A stretch of DNA of 64,000 bases from Ecdyonurus torrentis (GCA_949318235.1 OX439127.1:12281615-12345614), one strand, 5' to 3'. Numbered from the stretch's first letter, positions 36,550 to 49,815 are shown. The notes: generated by a model not told the origin, from the letters alone. Numbers and translations are program-made.

Positions 36550-36625
36550 GCTCCTATCATTTATGCAACTTTTGCAGTTGATATGTTGTACGGGTTGCAT
36601 ATATAATATTCCGCAGGCGCGCTAC
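36550..36625 (+). mobile_element. core-motif fragment of the dispersed repeat family
   Basis: ATGCAACTTTTGCAG and ATGTTGTACGGGTTGCATA parallel 26.64 kb and the TTAA MITE core. Next to it, CCGCAGGCGCG (36611-36621) is an 11-base word also present in the hAT-like element at about 12777. Confidence 0.4.
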
Positions 36626-36719
36626 ATAAGCGTTGAAGCAAAAAAAGGCTTTTCATGAAATATATTTATTCATTTTAATACAGCTTGGGAAAAATTATAA
36701 AAAATAACTTATAAGGTAC

Positions 36720-36745
36720 AAAAAAAAAAAAAAAAAAAAAAAAAA
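36720..36745. repeat. poly-A run
   Basis: About 26 A. Confidence 0.95.
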
Positions 36746-36829
36746 GACATTTAAAACTTTTTAATACTGTTTAAAAATATTATGATGATTCAAGTACATA
36801 ATGTGAAAATGTAGAACCAACTTTACATA

Positions 36830-36938
<109 letters not shown>

Positions 36939-37031
36939 CTTTTGTAACTTTAGTACGTGTAGTGTACCCAAGAGTCACTCATACTACTAGTGTGTTATTA
37001 TTACAGTTTCGTAAGTCAAGAGAGTGGTTGG

Positions 37032-37033
<2 letters not shown>

Positions 37034-37063
<30 letters not shown>
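37034..37063. repeat. poly-T run
   Basis: Thirty T. Confidence 0.95.
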
Positions 37064-37065
<2 letters not shown>

Positions 37066-37218
37066 GTGGTGAATTATATATATTTTAAAAAAAAGTACAA
37101 TATATTAAAAGAAAAAGGTCGAAAAAAAAATACATTTATAGAAAAATTCGTATCTAAACTACGCAATGATTTTTATATAATATTATTTTTAGTAACAAAG
37201 TTTAAATAATAAATTCTT

Positions 37219-37221
<3 letters not shown>

Positions 37222-37272
<51 letters not shown>
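37222..37272. repeat. (AT)n microsatellite
   Basis: About 51 bases of AT. Confidence 0.97.
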
Positions 37273-37274
<2 letters not shown>

Positions 37275-37278
<4 letters not shown>

Positions 37279-38600
37279 TATACAACTTTATTTTTTATAC
37301 AATGTAGTTTTAAAAAAATCAAACTAGAAGAGAAAGGAACTAACTTTGTGTGTGGAGTTTGAAGCGCTGTTGTGTTTGCTTTGACAACTTGCAATACTCC
37401 AAGCGAAGAGACCGACAACTCATGAATGCTATACAAAAGAACGCCAGTTTGTACAGCAAGAGTACAGGAAAAAAAATAAATAAAAAAAACTTTTTTTTTT
37501 AAAGCTCAACAGCATTTTTTTTCCACACTTAAAGTGGTTTTTCCATTTACTAATATTCTGTTCCACGAATATAAATATGAACACCATACTATAAAGTGTC
37601 AAAATTTGTTATCTTTGATGCATTTTTAACATATGAACATCACATATCATTTTAGATTACTTTTTTTTTATTCTATTTCATTCGTATAGATAAAATAGCA
37701 TTTTTTAGAATTGCTTTAAAAAAAAAAAAAAGTTTTGAATGTGATAAAAATGCCAACTACTTTTTTTTTCCCAAAAAGTTTATTTACTTATTTTACTCTT
37801 TCTTTTTTACGAGTAATAAAATGTTTGTTTATTTCATAGTTAACCAAATCATATTAATGAAATTTAATTTAAAATAAAATAACTTGTATAAAATCTTGTA
37901 ATACTTAAGTTTAACAAGTTGTTTTCAATTTTACTTAATGGTATCTGACCATGAGATGCCTTATATATATATAAGATGAGAGTTTATAAGCTCTACTATA
38001 GGGAACATTTAGAATATAATATGTATATATTACAGCACAAAGGCCAGGGAAAGTCTAAGTAAGTATTTCAACAAGCAAACATTTGCATTTACTATCGTCT
38101 AGCTTTATAACTTATATATAAGATCGTGCATGGGATAGGTTTGTAAGCACAACACGTCTTGTATTATATATATATATATATACGTCTTTAGCTTACACTT
38201 GGCTTTACAATTAGTACTAATTTAATTTATCTTAAAGTATTAAATTAAAACCACACACATTTAATAATTACTTAAATTATTTAGTTAGAAATTATTTTAG
38301 GTCATTAAACTAAATTTTTAAGTTAAATGATATTTAAATTATTTTATTTTATTTTATTTTTTAAATATAAATAAATCTTCATGATGGAACTTTATGAAAG
38401 TGCAGCTGCTATCATAGTGGAATTTTTTCGCGTCGAGTGTTTATAATATTGTTTTTACAATAATTAATTAAAAGAAAGCTTACTACTATAGTATGATTAT
38501 ACCATATCTCTAAAGCGAGGAAAAAAAAACATTAAAAAAATATACTTACTCGACGTATACAAAACTAAATTCATACAATAATGTTTTCAATTGTTGCGCA
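37275..38600. other. AT-rich filler with a small islet
   Basis: The 37330-37460 segment has slightly higher GC (GAAGCGCTGTTGTG, CCAAGCGAAGAGACC). The rest is AT-rich with many T runs. ACAAGCAAACATTTGC lies near 38072. Confidence 0.5.
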
Positions 38601-38608
38601 AATAAAAA

Positions 38609-38609
<1 letters not shown>

Positions 38610-38659
<50 letters not shown>
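38610..38659. repeat. (AG)n microsatellite
   Basis: About 50 bases of AG with one AAAG interruption. Confidence 0.96.
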
Positions 38660-38662
<3 letters not shown>

Positions 38663-38952
38663 AAAACACATCTCGTTACTGGTTAAAAATATTCAATACA
38701 ATATGAGTTAAGAGAGATGGTTATAGCGGATAAAACAAGCAAAATACGTCATGTCCATATTTGTACCCGTATATATATATAACAATAAAAAATTGTTCAC
38801 GAATACTGCAGGCTATACAGAGTGCAAATACCGTGTACCAGCTCCTCTATTAATAATAGTATGTTTTGTATGTGCTAATACCTCACACGAATAAAAGAAA
38901 TAATATTTTACGAATATTATGAATAAAATTAACATTTAATACATATATTAAT

Positions 38953-38973
38953 ATGTGTGTGTGTGTGTGTGTA
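38953..38973. repeat. short (GT)n
   Basis: About 20 bases of GT. Confidence 0.9.
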
Positions 38974-39109
38974 TAATTGCAAAAAGCATTTAAAAATATT
39001 ATAAGATAAATATATAACAAAAAGAATGAGTTTATTAAGTATATAAGCATTTGATGGTATTAGTTAAGCTATTGATTTGACTATATAGTTTTACCATTTT
39101 ACCACCATA

Positions 39110-39480
39110 TACACGCATATATATATATATATATACACACACATAACATATACATACACACATATTTATATATATACACACGCATTCATGTTTATATGGT
39201 GGGTGGTGGGATTGAAGCAATAAGAGAGAGAGAGAGAGAGGGGGGGGGGTTGGTTGGTTGGTTAGGGGGTAAAGCAACATTATCAAGCCTCGCTCAAGCC
39301 CATCACCATTCGAGTTTGCCAATGTATAAACCGCAGTAATAGCGAATACAGGATAACGCCAGGCAACTAGCATACTCAATATCTCTCTAAAACAACAGAT
39401 ACGTACATCAACTCAACATTCTAACGCCTCATTCAAAGCTTTTCATCAAAGAGCCAAGCATTTTGTGTCATAATATATAG
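39110..39480. other. mixed AT/AC repeats then GC-elevated islet
   Basis: (AT)(AC) mixtures at 39115-39180, then GGTGGGTGGTGGG. An (AG) tract at 39222-39240 is joined to a run of nine G and four GGTT units (39241-39263). Complex sequence to 39480 includes CCAGGCAACTAG. Confidence 0.45.
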
Positions 39481-39794
39481 CATGCATGTTTGTACACACA
39501 CATAACATAAAGGTAAAACATAGCAATATAATTTTTTTTACACCCTTTTATTATTATTTTTGTATTTTTTTTCCTCATATTCTTTATTACACAGCAACAA
39601 CAACAATATATTGCATGAAAAACTGGGAAAAAAAATCTTTTGAAATATGATACATCATTTCGAGCTATATGTTGATGTAAATAATAGCATATATTATGTA
39701 TTATATTTATATATATATTTTTTTTAATGAGGGTAGATTTTGAATTAAAATTTTAATTTTTAAATTTCATATATATATATATATATAATAAAAG

Positions 39795-39796
<2 letters not shown>

Positions 39797-39875
<79 letters not shown>
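39797..39875. repeat. (GT)n microsatellite
   Basis: About 79 bases of pure GT. Confidence 0.97.
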
Positions 39876-39881
<6 letters not shown>

Positions 39882-39994
39882 TTTTCTATTTCTGACTTTT
39901 TTTAACTGTAAGATGAAAGTAAAAGTAAAAATAAAAATGATAAATGGCAGCTCTGCGGTAAATATAACAGAGCAATATTTTTTATGTGGACACC

Positions 39995-39998
<4 letters not shown>

Positions 39999-40062
<64 letters not shown>
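39999..40062. repeat. (AG)n microsatellite
   Basis: About 63 bases of pure AG, 125 bp after the GT array. Confidence 0.97.
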
Positions 40063-40064
<2 letters not shown>

Positions 40065-40067
<3 letters not shown>

Positions 40068-41620
40068 CCGAACAAGCACATCTCTAGTACTTAACTCACG
40101 CAGTTAGAAATGTCTGGCGTATGTCGTATTAATGTCACTCAACGATCTTGCTAAACATGCCTAAAAGTCATATAAATATATATTCTCTTTACATAATATT
40201 CTAAAGTAAACTTTATTTCTTTATTTGTATCTTCATTTTTTTTTGCCGCTTTTTAAAAACTTTTTATTTTTTTTATTTTTTAATCTTGAAGTAAACGCTA
40301 GAAACAATAAAAACCCTTCATTGTATAAAAGTATTTTATTTTATATAATTTCTACTACTCTTGACAACTATAAGAAGTTTGTTTCCTATATATGTTGGTA
40401 ACTTTATTACCTTAAACATGTTGAATACAAAATATACATATATATGTAACATAATCATACACATACATCTAACATTTTAATACACAAGTGTAGCTAAATT
40501 TGTTTAATAGTTTTGTATAGTATAGTCAGTTCATCGCATAGCATTCACTATAAGGAATACAAAGCAAGTAGAGTTTAACTACATTATGTACTGCAGATGT
40601 CACCATAGTTTAGAGATAATAACTCAACATCAAAGTAGATTCTAATAAGTAACTACTACGAAATGTAGTCAATAGAAAGTCCTTTAAATTTCCTTTGAAA
40701 ACACATCAATACTTCGGTCAAGTATAATTGTTTTAGTAAATAAAGTATTAAAACAATTAAAAAAAAAATCACACCCCTTCTTAATTTTATACTTTTTTTT
40801 TTTCTTAATTTAATTGTTACTTACTTTATAATAAGGTTTGTTCAAAGAAGCTTAAAGAAAAGATGAATAAAAGAAGAGGTTATTATGTATAAGTAATCTA
40901 ATTGACTTATAATAGGTTGCTAAGTAAGTAATTATTTTAAAAATTATATTTTATTATAAACTTGGTATAGGGGATTATGTTTATACGGTATACAATATTA
41001 CACTTTAAATCTTTTAATAAAAAAAAATCTTAAAAAGTAAAAGTAGTCTTATTTATAACAAAAAGATTTTTTTTTATACAACTTCATTAAAAAAAAAAGT
41101 GAATATAATAGAATATGGCTTATTTGCCAGGTAATATAAAGCTATTATTATCGTCCAGTTAGCTTGAAGTGATTAACGTTATCGTATACGTAACATGTTT
41201 GTTATATATAGTTGAAAAGCTCTATAATAATATACTCACTCTCATTGCCGTCTATATAATATTGTTAATACCATATTATCGTGATGTTATGATAGGTCAT
41301 GTCACATCAACTATATAATAATTCATACTTGCATGCTTCTAGTTTACTTGAAAACATACTTGTGGTTTTATGTAAATAACATACTAACACCTATATATTA
41401 TTGATATGAATATATCTTTACACTTATTGAATTCCTATATATAAACGTGTTAAAATAATAATTATTAACAACATCAGTATACGTTTTACTATAATTTATA
41501 CTATAATAAAATTATACCGCAATACCACATTATTTAGTACTTATATATTTATGTTGTTTCATAATACGGAAAAATATTACGCGATGTTGAACTTTTATAT
41601 TTATACTTGTATGGTAAATT
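40065..41620. other. AT-rich filler, no gene seen
   Basis: No open frames of interest and no long repeats. Confidence 0.6.
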
Positions 41621-41632
41621 GTACTATCGTAG

Positions 41633-41651
41633 GCCGCAGTTATCGGCAAAT

Positions 41652-41697
<46 letters not shown>

Positions 41698-41792
41698 CTT
41701 TTTTACGTAAATTTGAACTGTTGTTTTTTCTCGCAGATTATGTTAAAAAAAGTTCCTATCTGCAGAAAACTGCGGCTTGCCGATAACTACTG
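41633..41792. mobile_element. small foldback / MITE-like unit with internal T run
   Basis: GCCGCAGTTATCGGCAA (41633-41649) faces CTGCGGCTTGCCGATAAC (41770-41787). The 10-base word TTATCGGCAA is exactly inverted, and the GCCGCAG word lies outside it on the left but inside on the right, a permuted arrangement. The middle is a 41-base T run (41654-41694) plus about 75 bases. CAG...CTG tips are possible (41637, 41792). No clear target duplication, so class is unresolved. Confidence 0.45.
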
Positions 41793-41846
41793 TAAAATTA
41801 TCGTCTTTTATTGACAGTTACATTTTTAAAATACTTTCGCTTCTAT

Positions 41847-42182
41847 TTAAAGGAATAGACCAGAGAAAAACATAAGCATTTATATCACAAAACACTTGAT
41901 GGGACTTACATAAATAAATAACTTTATTTTGTTTCAAAACCTAACTGTAGCTCCGTAGCAGTGATCAGAAAAATTCAATTTATGCAACCCGCACAACATT
42001 TTCAAACTAATTTTTATATGTTTCTGAAGTCATAAACATGAATAGTCACGCAAATTGCATAATTTACAGTTTTTTCACGCTCTCTCGTGGGTTCTGGTAA
42101 AAATTGTCAACATTTTTGAAGATCCCATTTCGTGTTTATTCATTAAAAAGCACATGTTGTTTTATGTGGTCTATGACTTTAA
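41847..42182 (-). mobile_element. TTAA-flanked MITE, copy 3 (minus strand)
   Basis: TTAA at 41847-41850 and at 42179-42182 bound a 336-bp unit. Plus-strand left tip: TTAAAGGAATAGACC. Right tip read inward: TTAAAGTCATAGACC. The minus-strand reading aligns with copies 1 and 2 end to end and preserves GAGAGAGCGTG, TGTGCGGGTTGCATAAATTG and CATCAAGTGTTTTGTGATATAAATGC. The CRE position is mutated to TGAAGTCA (42025-42032). The terminal inverted repeat is about 50 bases and imperfect. Confidence 0.87.
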
Positions 42183-42184
42183 GC

Positions 42185-43900
42185 TTTAAAATTTGGAAAA
42201 TTGTATTTTCATCTAAATTGTCTAAAAACTTAAAAGTTCTAAAACGAAGTGAAAGTATTAAAGAAATAAAAAAAAGTGCAATTGCTGACAACAATGGCAC
42301 GTTGTGAGAACTACAATTACTATAAATTACAATTATTATACTCAACTTGATGATTCAATTCATTATAATTTACGTTTTATATTACAAATAATAATAAAAT
42401 ATTACCTTACACTTTCCGTTCTTTTAGTATTTTATATATAATATAGGGCAACAGGTTTAATGAATATTATTCTATAATACACTATTATCGGAAACTTCAC
42501 AATCCGGAAGAAGAAGAAAAATAATACATTACATGCACCCACATTAATTTGATTGCGCAGTATAGTATTATTATATAACATCAACACAAACCGTAACTTA
42601 CAATTTTAAGTTAAAGTTAGCACAAATATAGAACACGATATACTGTAAGTAGAATATAGTTACTTTAAGTATGGAAGAATATTATATAGTTTTGTAAGAA
42701 AAGAAATTACTATTATTATCATAAACTTTTTATATAGAGAAAAAATATATAACTATAGTAAATAAAACATAAATTTTATTTTATATTTTTGTGTGTTACA
42801 ATATACTACTTATACACAATACAATATATAGTAAAACTTGTGAATTGTATGAGATGAAATTTAATTTTCGTATTTGAATGCATGTCTTATATTGCACTAT
42901 AGAGTATACACAATACACATATTAGTTGTACCCAAGGGATCGTTGTAAGTAATGTTGAATGTACGTATATTGTCCGTACAAGTACATAATGCACTTGAGC
43001 ATGCATGCAATGTGTACTGAACTTTATAAAATATTGCAAGAGTTTTACCATGTATACAACTCATATTATAATATATATATATACAACAAGTGCAATAGAC
43101 CGAAAGTAGGACTTAAGTATTATAGTTTTTGACTTTGAGAAAAAGCAAGTTTTAATTTCCCTTGCCAAGACTTGAAATCATGGAGGGAAAAAAATATTAC
43201 ATTGCTTTTTTTTTTTTTTTTTTAATTATGTGTTTATATAAATAATACATGAGTAAAATTACTAAAACATTTAGTTGGCATCTTGTTTTTGTCTTACAAT
43301 TTTAACGTAAATAAACATTTTACATATGTGTGCATGTATTACATGTCATATTTATATAGAATAATTCAACAACAACGAATATTTGTATATAGTTTTTGCT
43401 CACTATTTAGTCTTTAAAATAAATTAAGTAATACAAGAGAACTAATATTTTTGAAACGTTAATTATTGAACTGGGTTTCTCAAGTTAGAAAAAAAGTTAA
43501 AAATAACAGAGAGCGTGAGAGATCTGAAATTGATGCTCTAAAAAAGATAAGTGACTTTATATTATTATTATTTTTATATAATGATTAAAATTGAGTGGAA
43601 AATTCTTTTGATAGTTTTGAATTTGAATGCTCTACATTAACTTTGCATTGCATGGTGAAAAGTGATTTCTGATTTATTTACAAGTCATAAAAAAGTGAGT
43701 TTATATGATTGAGTGTTTCAAATTGTCACCAACACTACCCACGTAAATTGTCATTTTAACAACTCCTATAGAGAAGGCTCAATTTGGAATGTAATATGAA
43801 AGGCAAATAACTGTCTATATATTAACAAATAAATCGCAAATTATAAAAAATAGCTCTTCAGGCATTGGTAATTACTCAGTCCTTTGAGAATTTTTATTTC
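42185..43900. other. AT-rich filler, no gene seen
   Basis: A frame pair at 42104-42345 overlaps the end of MITE copy 3 and is not called. A T run at 43207-43223. Otherwise featureless. Confidence 0.55.
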
Positions 43901-43907
43901 GATAGTT

Positions 43908-43956
<49 letters not shown>

Positions 43957-44570
43957 GAAAAGAGAAAAAAAAAGTTAGTAGCCTCGAGAGGATCTCCCCT
44001 ATAAATGTGTGTATGTATATATTTATAAATGTATGTGTTTCTATGCTGTTTTAGTGTGCTGCAGTTGGATCGAACTGTGTAAGGGCTGAAAGCAACTGGA
44101 ACTAGAAGTATATGGAGAGAGAGAGAGAGAGAGAATACACGGGATGGTCAGTGGCTATGAGACCACAGAATCGCCACTGTTGCCTGACTGCCTTCTACCA
44201 TGAAGAAGGAGAAAGAGAAAAAAAGCACCCCCTACTTGCAATCTTACATCATCCACCCCGGGGCCTTTCTTTTATTTGTTAGTCGGTGGTGGCAACAGCA
44301 ACAACAGAAGTAGTAGCTACATACAAGTATTGAAAGCATGGGATAAAAGAGAGGGAAGAGAGAGAGAGACAGAGAGAGAGAAAGAGAGAGGTAGCTTAAA
44401 GAACAAAAAGGGCAGGGCGAGTCAAGAATTTGTATTTTGTTTTGTTTCGAGTTGTTGTTGTTGTTCGAATGTGTTTGTTCAGATGGGCAGTTGGCAACGC
44501 TGGTCACAAGGAACAGTCAGGAAAACAGCAAAACAACGACGAAGAAGAGCCTATTTGAGTATCACAAAGA

Positions 44571-44633
<63 letters not shown>

Positions 44634-44830
44634 AAAGAACTTTGCTCTGCTAACTGCCAGTGTTGCCCCAACTTTGACCCCCGCCCAGCAAAACAATCCC
44701 CACCCCCACTCCTGTGGCTCAACCAAAAGACATGCTACAAGGCGGATGCTCCCGGAAATTGTTTCAAATCATCCTGAGATTTTATTCTTTTTCTTTCCTT
44801 GCAATCTTCCTCTTTTTTCTGTTGATTAAA
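43870..44830. other. large GC-elevated islet with four AG arrays
   Basis: (AG) arrays at 43912-43954, 44113-44134, about 44357-44391 (impure) and 44576-44632. Complex words include GCTGCAGTTGGATCG, GTTGCCTGACTGCC, GTTGGCAACGCTGG, AACTGCCAGTGTTGCCCC and CCCCCGCCCAGC. Frames on both strands (44276-44653, 44437-44829, 44504-44722 minus) are mutually contradictory and partly repeat translations. Confidence 0.45.
44576..44632. repeat. (AG)n microsatellite
   Basis: About 57 bases of pure AG. Confidence 0.97.
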
Positions 44831-44984
44831 TATGAAATGAAAAATTTTATAAAACGCAAACTTTAAAAAAAGAATAAAAAAAACTATATAATTTATGCTT
44901 CTAGATCATGTATTAAAAAACAAACCTTTCATTATCATAGAAAAGAAAATAATTCTGATACTTTAGATGTTATAAATTATTTGG

Positions 44985-45240
44985 ACTTTCTGGTTGGGAA
45001 CGTCAGCAAGACTTGGGCTGGACAGAAACGGGCGACTAAGGCTATGTGTGGCCCACCGCAGCAAATCCCTCTGGAGCATTGTTCCCCACCTTACAGTAGC
45101 TACAACTACCTTCCTGAAGTTGCATGGGCGCCTGTGGTCACACAAGCCAGCTCACGCCGCCGACCTCTTTGACCACACACATGACGTAATGTCTCGTATA
45201 TTACGTTATCCCACTTTCGTATACCATCATAATAATACAG
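44985..45240. other. isolated GC-rich segment without microsatellite
   Basis: The most GC-rich complex segment of the window (above half G+C by eye, about 44990-45175), with sharp edges in AT-rich DNA. Three frames stay open across it (44981-45172 and 44994-45278 plus; 44963-45145 minus), but 44981-45172 and the minus frame start with TTG and no domain is evident. It could be a conserved non-coding element, a coding exon, or inserted foreign sequence. I cannot distinguish these. Confidence 0.4.
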
Positions 45241-45244
45241 GATC

Positions 45245-46095
45245 GAATCACTTAATTTTTATTTTGTACAAAACATAAATTTAAAAGGGGAGACAAAATG
45301 CGCAAATTTAAAATAAAATTTAATGAAGTGAAAAATAATACTAAAAATGATAATGAAAAAGTGCTGTTTTATCTGGCGTTCTATAACGTAATATTAAAAT
45401 ATTTTAGCCCTTTACACATATTACTATCAAAGTTAATTTTTATTTGAAATAAAATGCCAAAAATGCACGCTATTTTTTATGTTGCACGTTTTGCTATTTA
45501 GCATCAAAGGTATATACTCGCATGAAATGTATTGTTATTAAGTAAATTAATGAGCATATAATGGATATTGCATAAAAAGTCCATTACAAAAAAAACGTTA
45601 GTGTTATTTTTATGCTATGTACCCACCTCACTCTGGTATGTAATTATACTTGAAAACGCATTACATGGAACAAAATGAACACATGTATGCAATATCATTT
45701 TAATGGAATTAATATATCCGTGCTCTATTGCTTCGATAAAATATCATAGTTAACAGCTCACTTATTAATTGCATGCATATTTAACATATAAACAAAAACA
45801 ACAATATTATAACTGTATTCAATTATATGCATGTTGCTTATTTTGTGTGTATCTATGCTTTAGCATAATAGTGTAACGTTAAATATTACTCTATAGAAAA
45901 TAATTATCTATCTATCTAAATAGTTTACAAAAGCTATTATATAATGAAAAAAAAAATGTGTTGATGTAAAATACGCTTATAAGAGATTAAATATGCAGAA
46001 TAGATTTATATTATGAGTGGAGCAAGACGAATTGCCAAGTAATTAGTATATTAAAATATAGCATCATGTACTGGTGAACCCTTGATGGATAATAT
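45245..46095. other. AT-rich filler, no gene seen
   Basis: Nothing beyond a few ATCT units near 45910. Confidence 0.6.
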
Positions 46096-46101
46096 TCGTG
46101 C

Positions 46102-46117
46102 TGAGAGAGAGAGAGAT

Positions 46118-46210
<93 letters not shown>
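46102..46210. repeat. (AG)n microsatellite with AGAT variants
   Basis: About 109 bases, with two GATAGA interruptions at the left end. Confidence 0.97.
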
Positions 46211-46213
<3 letters not shown>

Positions 46214-46471
46214 CGACAGTGGCATTTAAAAGGCCTTGTTTTATTTACACAAATCATAAAAGTATCGTCCCTTAATTCTTAATACCATTCAACACAATTT
46301 ATCATATTTTTTAAAATTTTGTTTATTATTATTTATTTGTTAAATAATAGTAAATGTGTGTTTCGTCTGTAGAAAATGAGCAAAAAAAGAAAAAAAATGA
46401 TTGTGTAATATTTAAATAATATATTATAACAATAATTATCACGTTACATTTTCGGCTGTTTCTTTATTATA

Positions 46472-46474
<3 letters not shown>

Positions 46475-46536
<62 letters not shown>

Positions 46537-46563
46537 CTTATAAAGTTTTTTTTTTTTTTTTTT
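46475..46563. repeat. (AT)n then poly-T
   Basis: About 60 bases of AT followed 12 bases later by a T run (46547-46563). Confidence 0.95.
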
Positions 46564-46564
46564 A

Positions 46565-48070
46565 AATCTTCACAAAATAAAATGAAATGAAAAATTACAC
46601 GAGTATGAATATATTGTATTAATAACTCTTCATAATAGCGTTTATGTTTGTATTATACTGTACATACTATAATGAAAATCTATATAATTAGATATCTTAA
46701 TTTTTAATCTTGTTACTAACGACCGTAAAACAAAGATAAAGCTCTTGGCCAATTAGATCATCGATTACACCCAGATCAAACATTATAAAATACCTATAAC
46801 AATTTTATGATTCAGGTGTACAATAAATTTTTTATTAAAATATACAATGACAAAATAAAAGTATAATATTGTTGATTATAAGAAAACAAAAATTTATTGT
46901 ATTATAGAAGAATTTTTCATTTTTATAACGAATTTAGTTGAACGCATTTTAATAAAATAAAGATTTGATCATAAGACGAAATTCTGTACACACAATTAAT
47001 TTTGTCAATAGATTAAAATATTTAAATTAAAACTTTTTTTTTCAATAGAATAATATTATACAAATTTTGTACAAGTCTGTGAATGGAAATATATATTATC
47101 ATAATCGTGTTTACAATTAAACAGGCTTTATTTTTACTTTATTTTTACCTCACATGCTCATATTCATATAATGTTTAAAATTATATAAATATAATCATAT
47201 TAGATACAAAATTACAATTATAGTGGTCTCTCAATAAAAATAATCATAATAATTATTATTATATTTCTATATCACCTCGAGGTAATTTAAATTAGTTTCT
47301 CTTTCATGTATATTTTGTAATATTATAAATAAATATCATGTTTTTGCTAGGATTTTTTTTTATTATTGTTATTGTTTTGTTTTTTTATTTGAGCTTTTAA
47401 ATAATTTTATTCAAAATGATAACTCTTATTATATATTAAAATAATTTTTACGTACACACACACATTCTTTACAAGTTCAACCTAACTCAGTCAGTAATCC
47501 TAAAGGGCAGAGAGAGAGAGAGAGAGAGAGAGAGCAATTCCATGATGACAAAATTTTGTTTGCAATATAACTACATGGTCGTCAGGTCATACTCTGCAAC
47601 CCCTTATAATATTATAGATACAATATAATACATACAATACAAATCACGATAAAATGGACATAATAAGCATATATGTACGTTGAATGCTCTTGCCTTATTA
47701 TTTTTGTAATAATATATAATATATTTGTAAGTAAATTGAATGGAAAGTCCCCAGGAAATTTCGTTACTCTAACAAGATGAATAGCTAACATTTTCATCAA
47801 TATAAAAAAAAATCCAAACGACATAGAGAGAGAGGGAGAAAGAGAGAGAGAGTATGCAAGTGGGGTTGAATTTTCTATAGATTAATAATAATAAAAAAAA
47901 AAAAAAGAAGAGATTGAAAAAACATCGTTACTCAACGTCATGTCTAATCACAAAATTAAAAAAAATAAGAAAAAAATAAATCATACCACAGTCACATGTC
48001 AAAAATATGCAAAATAAGCAAATTATATTAAATTTAATCTTTTTTATTCATTAATTTGAAATATACGAGT
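46565..48070. other. AT-rich filler, no gene seen
   Basis: A (AG) tract at 47509-47534 and an impure one at 47825-47852. No coding signal. Confidence 0.6.
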
Positions 48071-48071
48071 T

Positions 48072-48072
<1 letters not shown>

Positions 48073-48141
<69 letters not shown>
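48073..48141. repeat. (CA)n microsatellite
   Basis: About 69 bases of pure CA. Confidence 0.97.
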
Positions 48142-48144
<3 letters not shown>

Positions 48145-49815
48145 AATAATTATTATAATTAAAATTTCTCCTCTATACCATAAATGCATTTCAAACGTAG
48201 TTTTCTTACTATCGTTTATAATAATAAATTTAATTTTTTATAATATGTGTAATAAAATAAAACTGTACACCTTAAGCCCAAAGAAATTATATTTTACTAG
48301 GTATAATAAAAATTTAATCCAACTAATTATATCAATAAAGTTGAATAAACTAATTATAATTTTTTTTTTATCCGACTTATTTTTAAGTTACTTAAATACA
48401 GGAAATGAGAGCAATTGAAAGAAACAATTAAAAAAAAGTATAACACAAGAGTATTAAACGTTGTGTGTGGTTTAATAAAGCAAAGGTAAATAAAGTAAGG
48501 CAAGCAAGCAAGCATTGTTCACTTGCAAGAGGCACGCATGTAACACGTTTATCGTAATCTCAACTTCATATATTTTATAAACACACAACTTAGATTAATA
48601 TCAGTCGTTTTACTTTATTATAGTGACAGATTCGTAGAATATTATTAATATAAATTTCTTTAATTATCATAGTTACAAGAAAATCGTATAACGAATGAGT
48701 AAATTGGTATATACTTTAAACTATTAAGAAGTAGCGATTAGGTGTTTCAATAACTTCAAATTCATTTTTCTTTTCCTTCTTTCGTTTTTTAGTTTTTCTT
48801 TTTTCCGTCTTTTTTTTTTTTTTTTTTTTTTACCAAAAAAGGGTCTTCTTGCAATCTAGTAAAAATATAATTTTAAGATTACATATAAATATTCAAGAAA
48901 ATTTTGATTTCAGTTTTATATTCTTTACAAAAAACGATTATTTTTCGCAATTTTATCACACAAATCTGATCCGCGACTGCTAGAGTTGGTAATGCAAAGA
49001 AATTCTAAAATAGAAATTAAATTTTCTATAAATATAGATTTAAAAAGAAAATCTCTGTACCTCATTTAACTTGATACTTTCTTTACTTTTTGTATTGTAT
49101 AATGGAGAAATTTCAATATTATAAAAAGCAAAAAGAAAATATATTTATAGAAAAGAGAAAACTTCAAATCGGCTTATTTTTATTTTCTTTCTTTTTCTTT
49201 CTTTTTTTCTTTCCACAATGTATAAGTTTATTTGATTTTTTTTCCTTAGCCCAGACCTTTCTTCTGGAAAGAAGATTGAATTTGGTATTACAAATCCAAT
49301 AATATCACACATTTTTAAAAATCTTAACATACAAACTTTGTATACTATATACATACTAAAGTAACTTTATGGAAGTGATTTTTTTTTAATAGTAACTTTA
49401 TAAGAAATGCATTTTATTATTTTAAAAAACGGAGTATTTGGATGTACTGATGATCTAAAATAGATAACACTTTTTAAACTGCAGTTTCATTATATGATAT
49501 TTTTATTGACTGCAATTTTTTTAAGTCAACTTCAAAAGAGTGTAAAAATGATCGCATAAATAGACACCTTCATATTTAAATTATACATCGACAGGTCAGA
49601 CATGTTAACATAATATATTGTACATTTATGCTTTTATATAATATAGCCACGTTGTATCCAATATAAATACAACAAATTAATATAAAAATACTTTCACTTT
49701 CAAAAATTATTTTAGACTTACATTAAACCTTGTAAGCTGGACTTTTAAATTTTTCTTATATTAAAGCCCCTCTAATAATAAAAACTTATTAGAGAAAATA
49801 TATTTAAAATATATA
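48145..49815. other. AT-rich filler, no gene seen
   Basis: GGCAAGCAAGCAAGCATTG lies near 48499, a T run at about 48810-48830 and a CTTT-rich tract at 49185-49213. The 120-codon frame 48056-48418 starts in the CA array and is composition-driven. Confidence 0.55.

Noticed and set aside
39241..39263. G run plus GGTT units as telomeric sequence or a G-quadruplex promoter
   Set aside because: Only four GGTT units next to a nine-G run; no tandem telomere unit, and quadruplex potential alone is not evidence of a promoter.
44963..45278. Three overlapping frames over the GC-rich segment as a gene
   Set aside because: Two open only with TTG, opposite strands are both open as expected at high GC, and no family is recognisable. 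Kept as a GC segment only.
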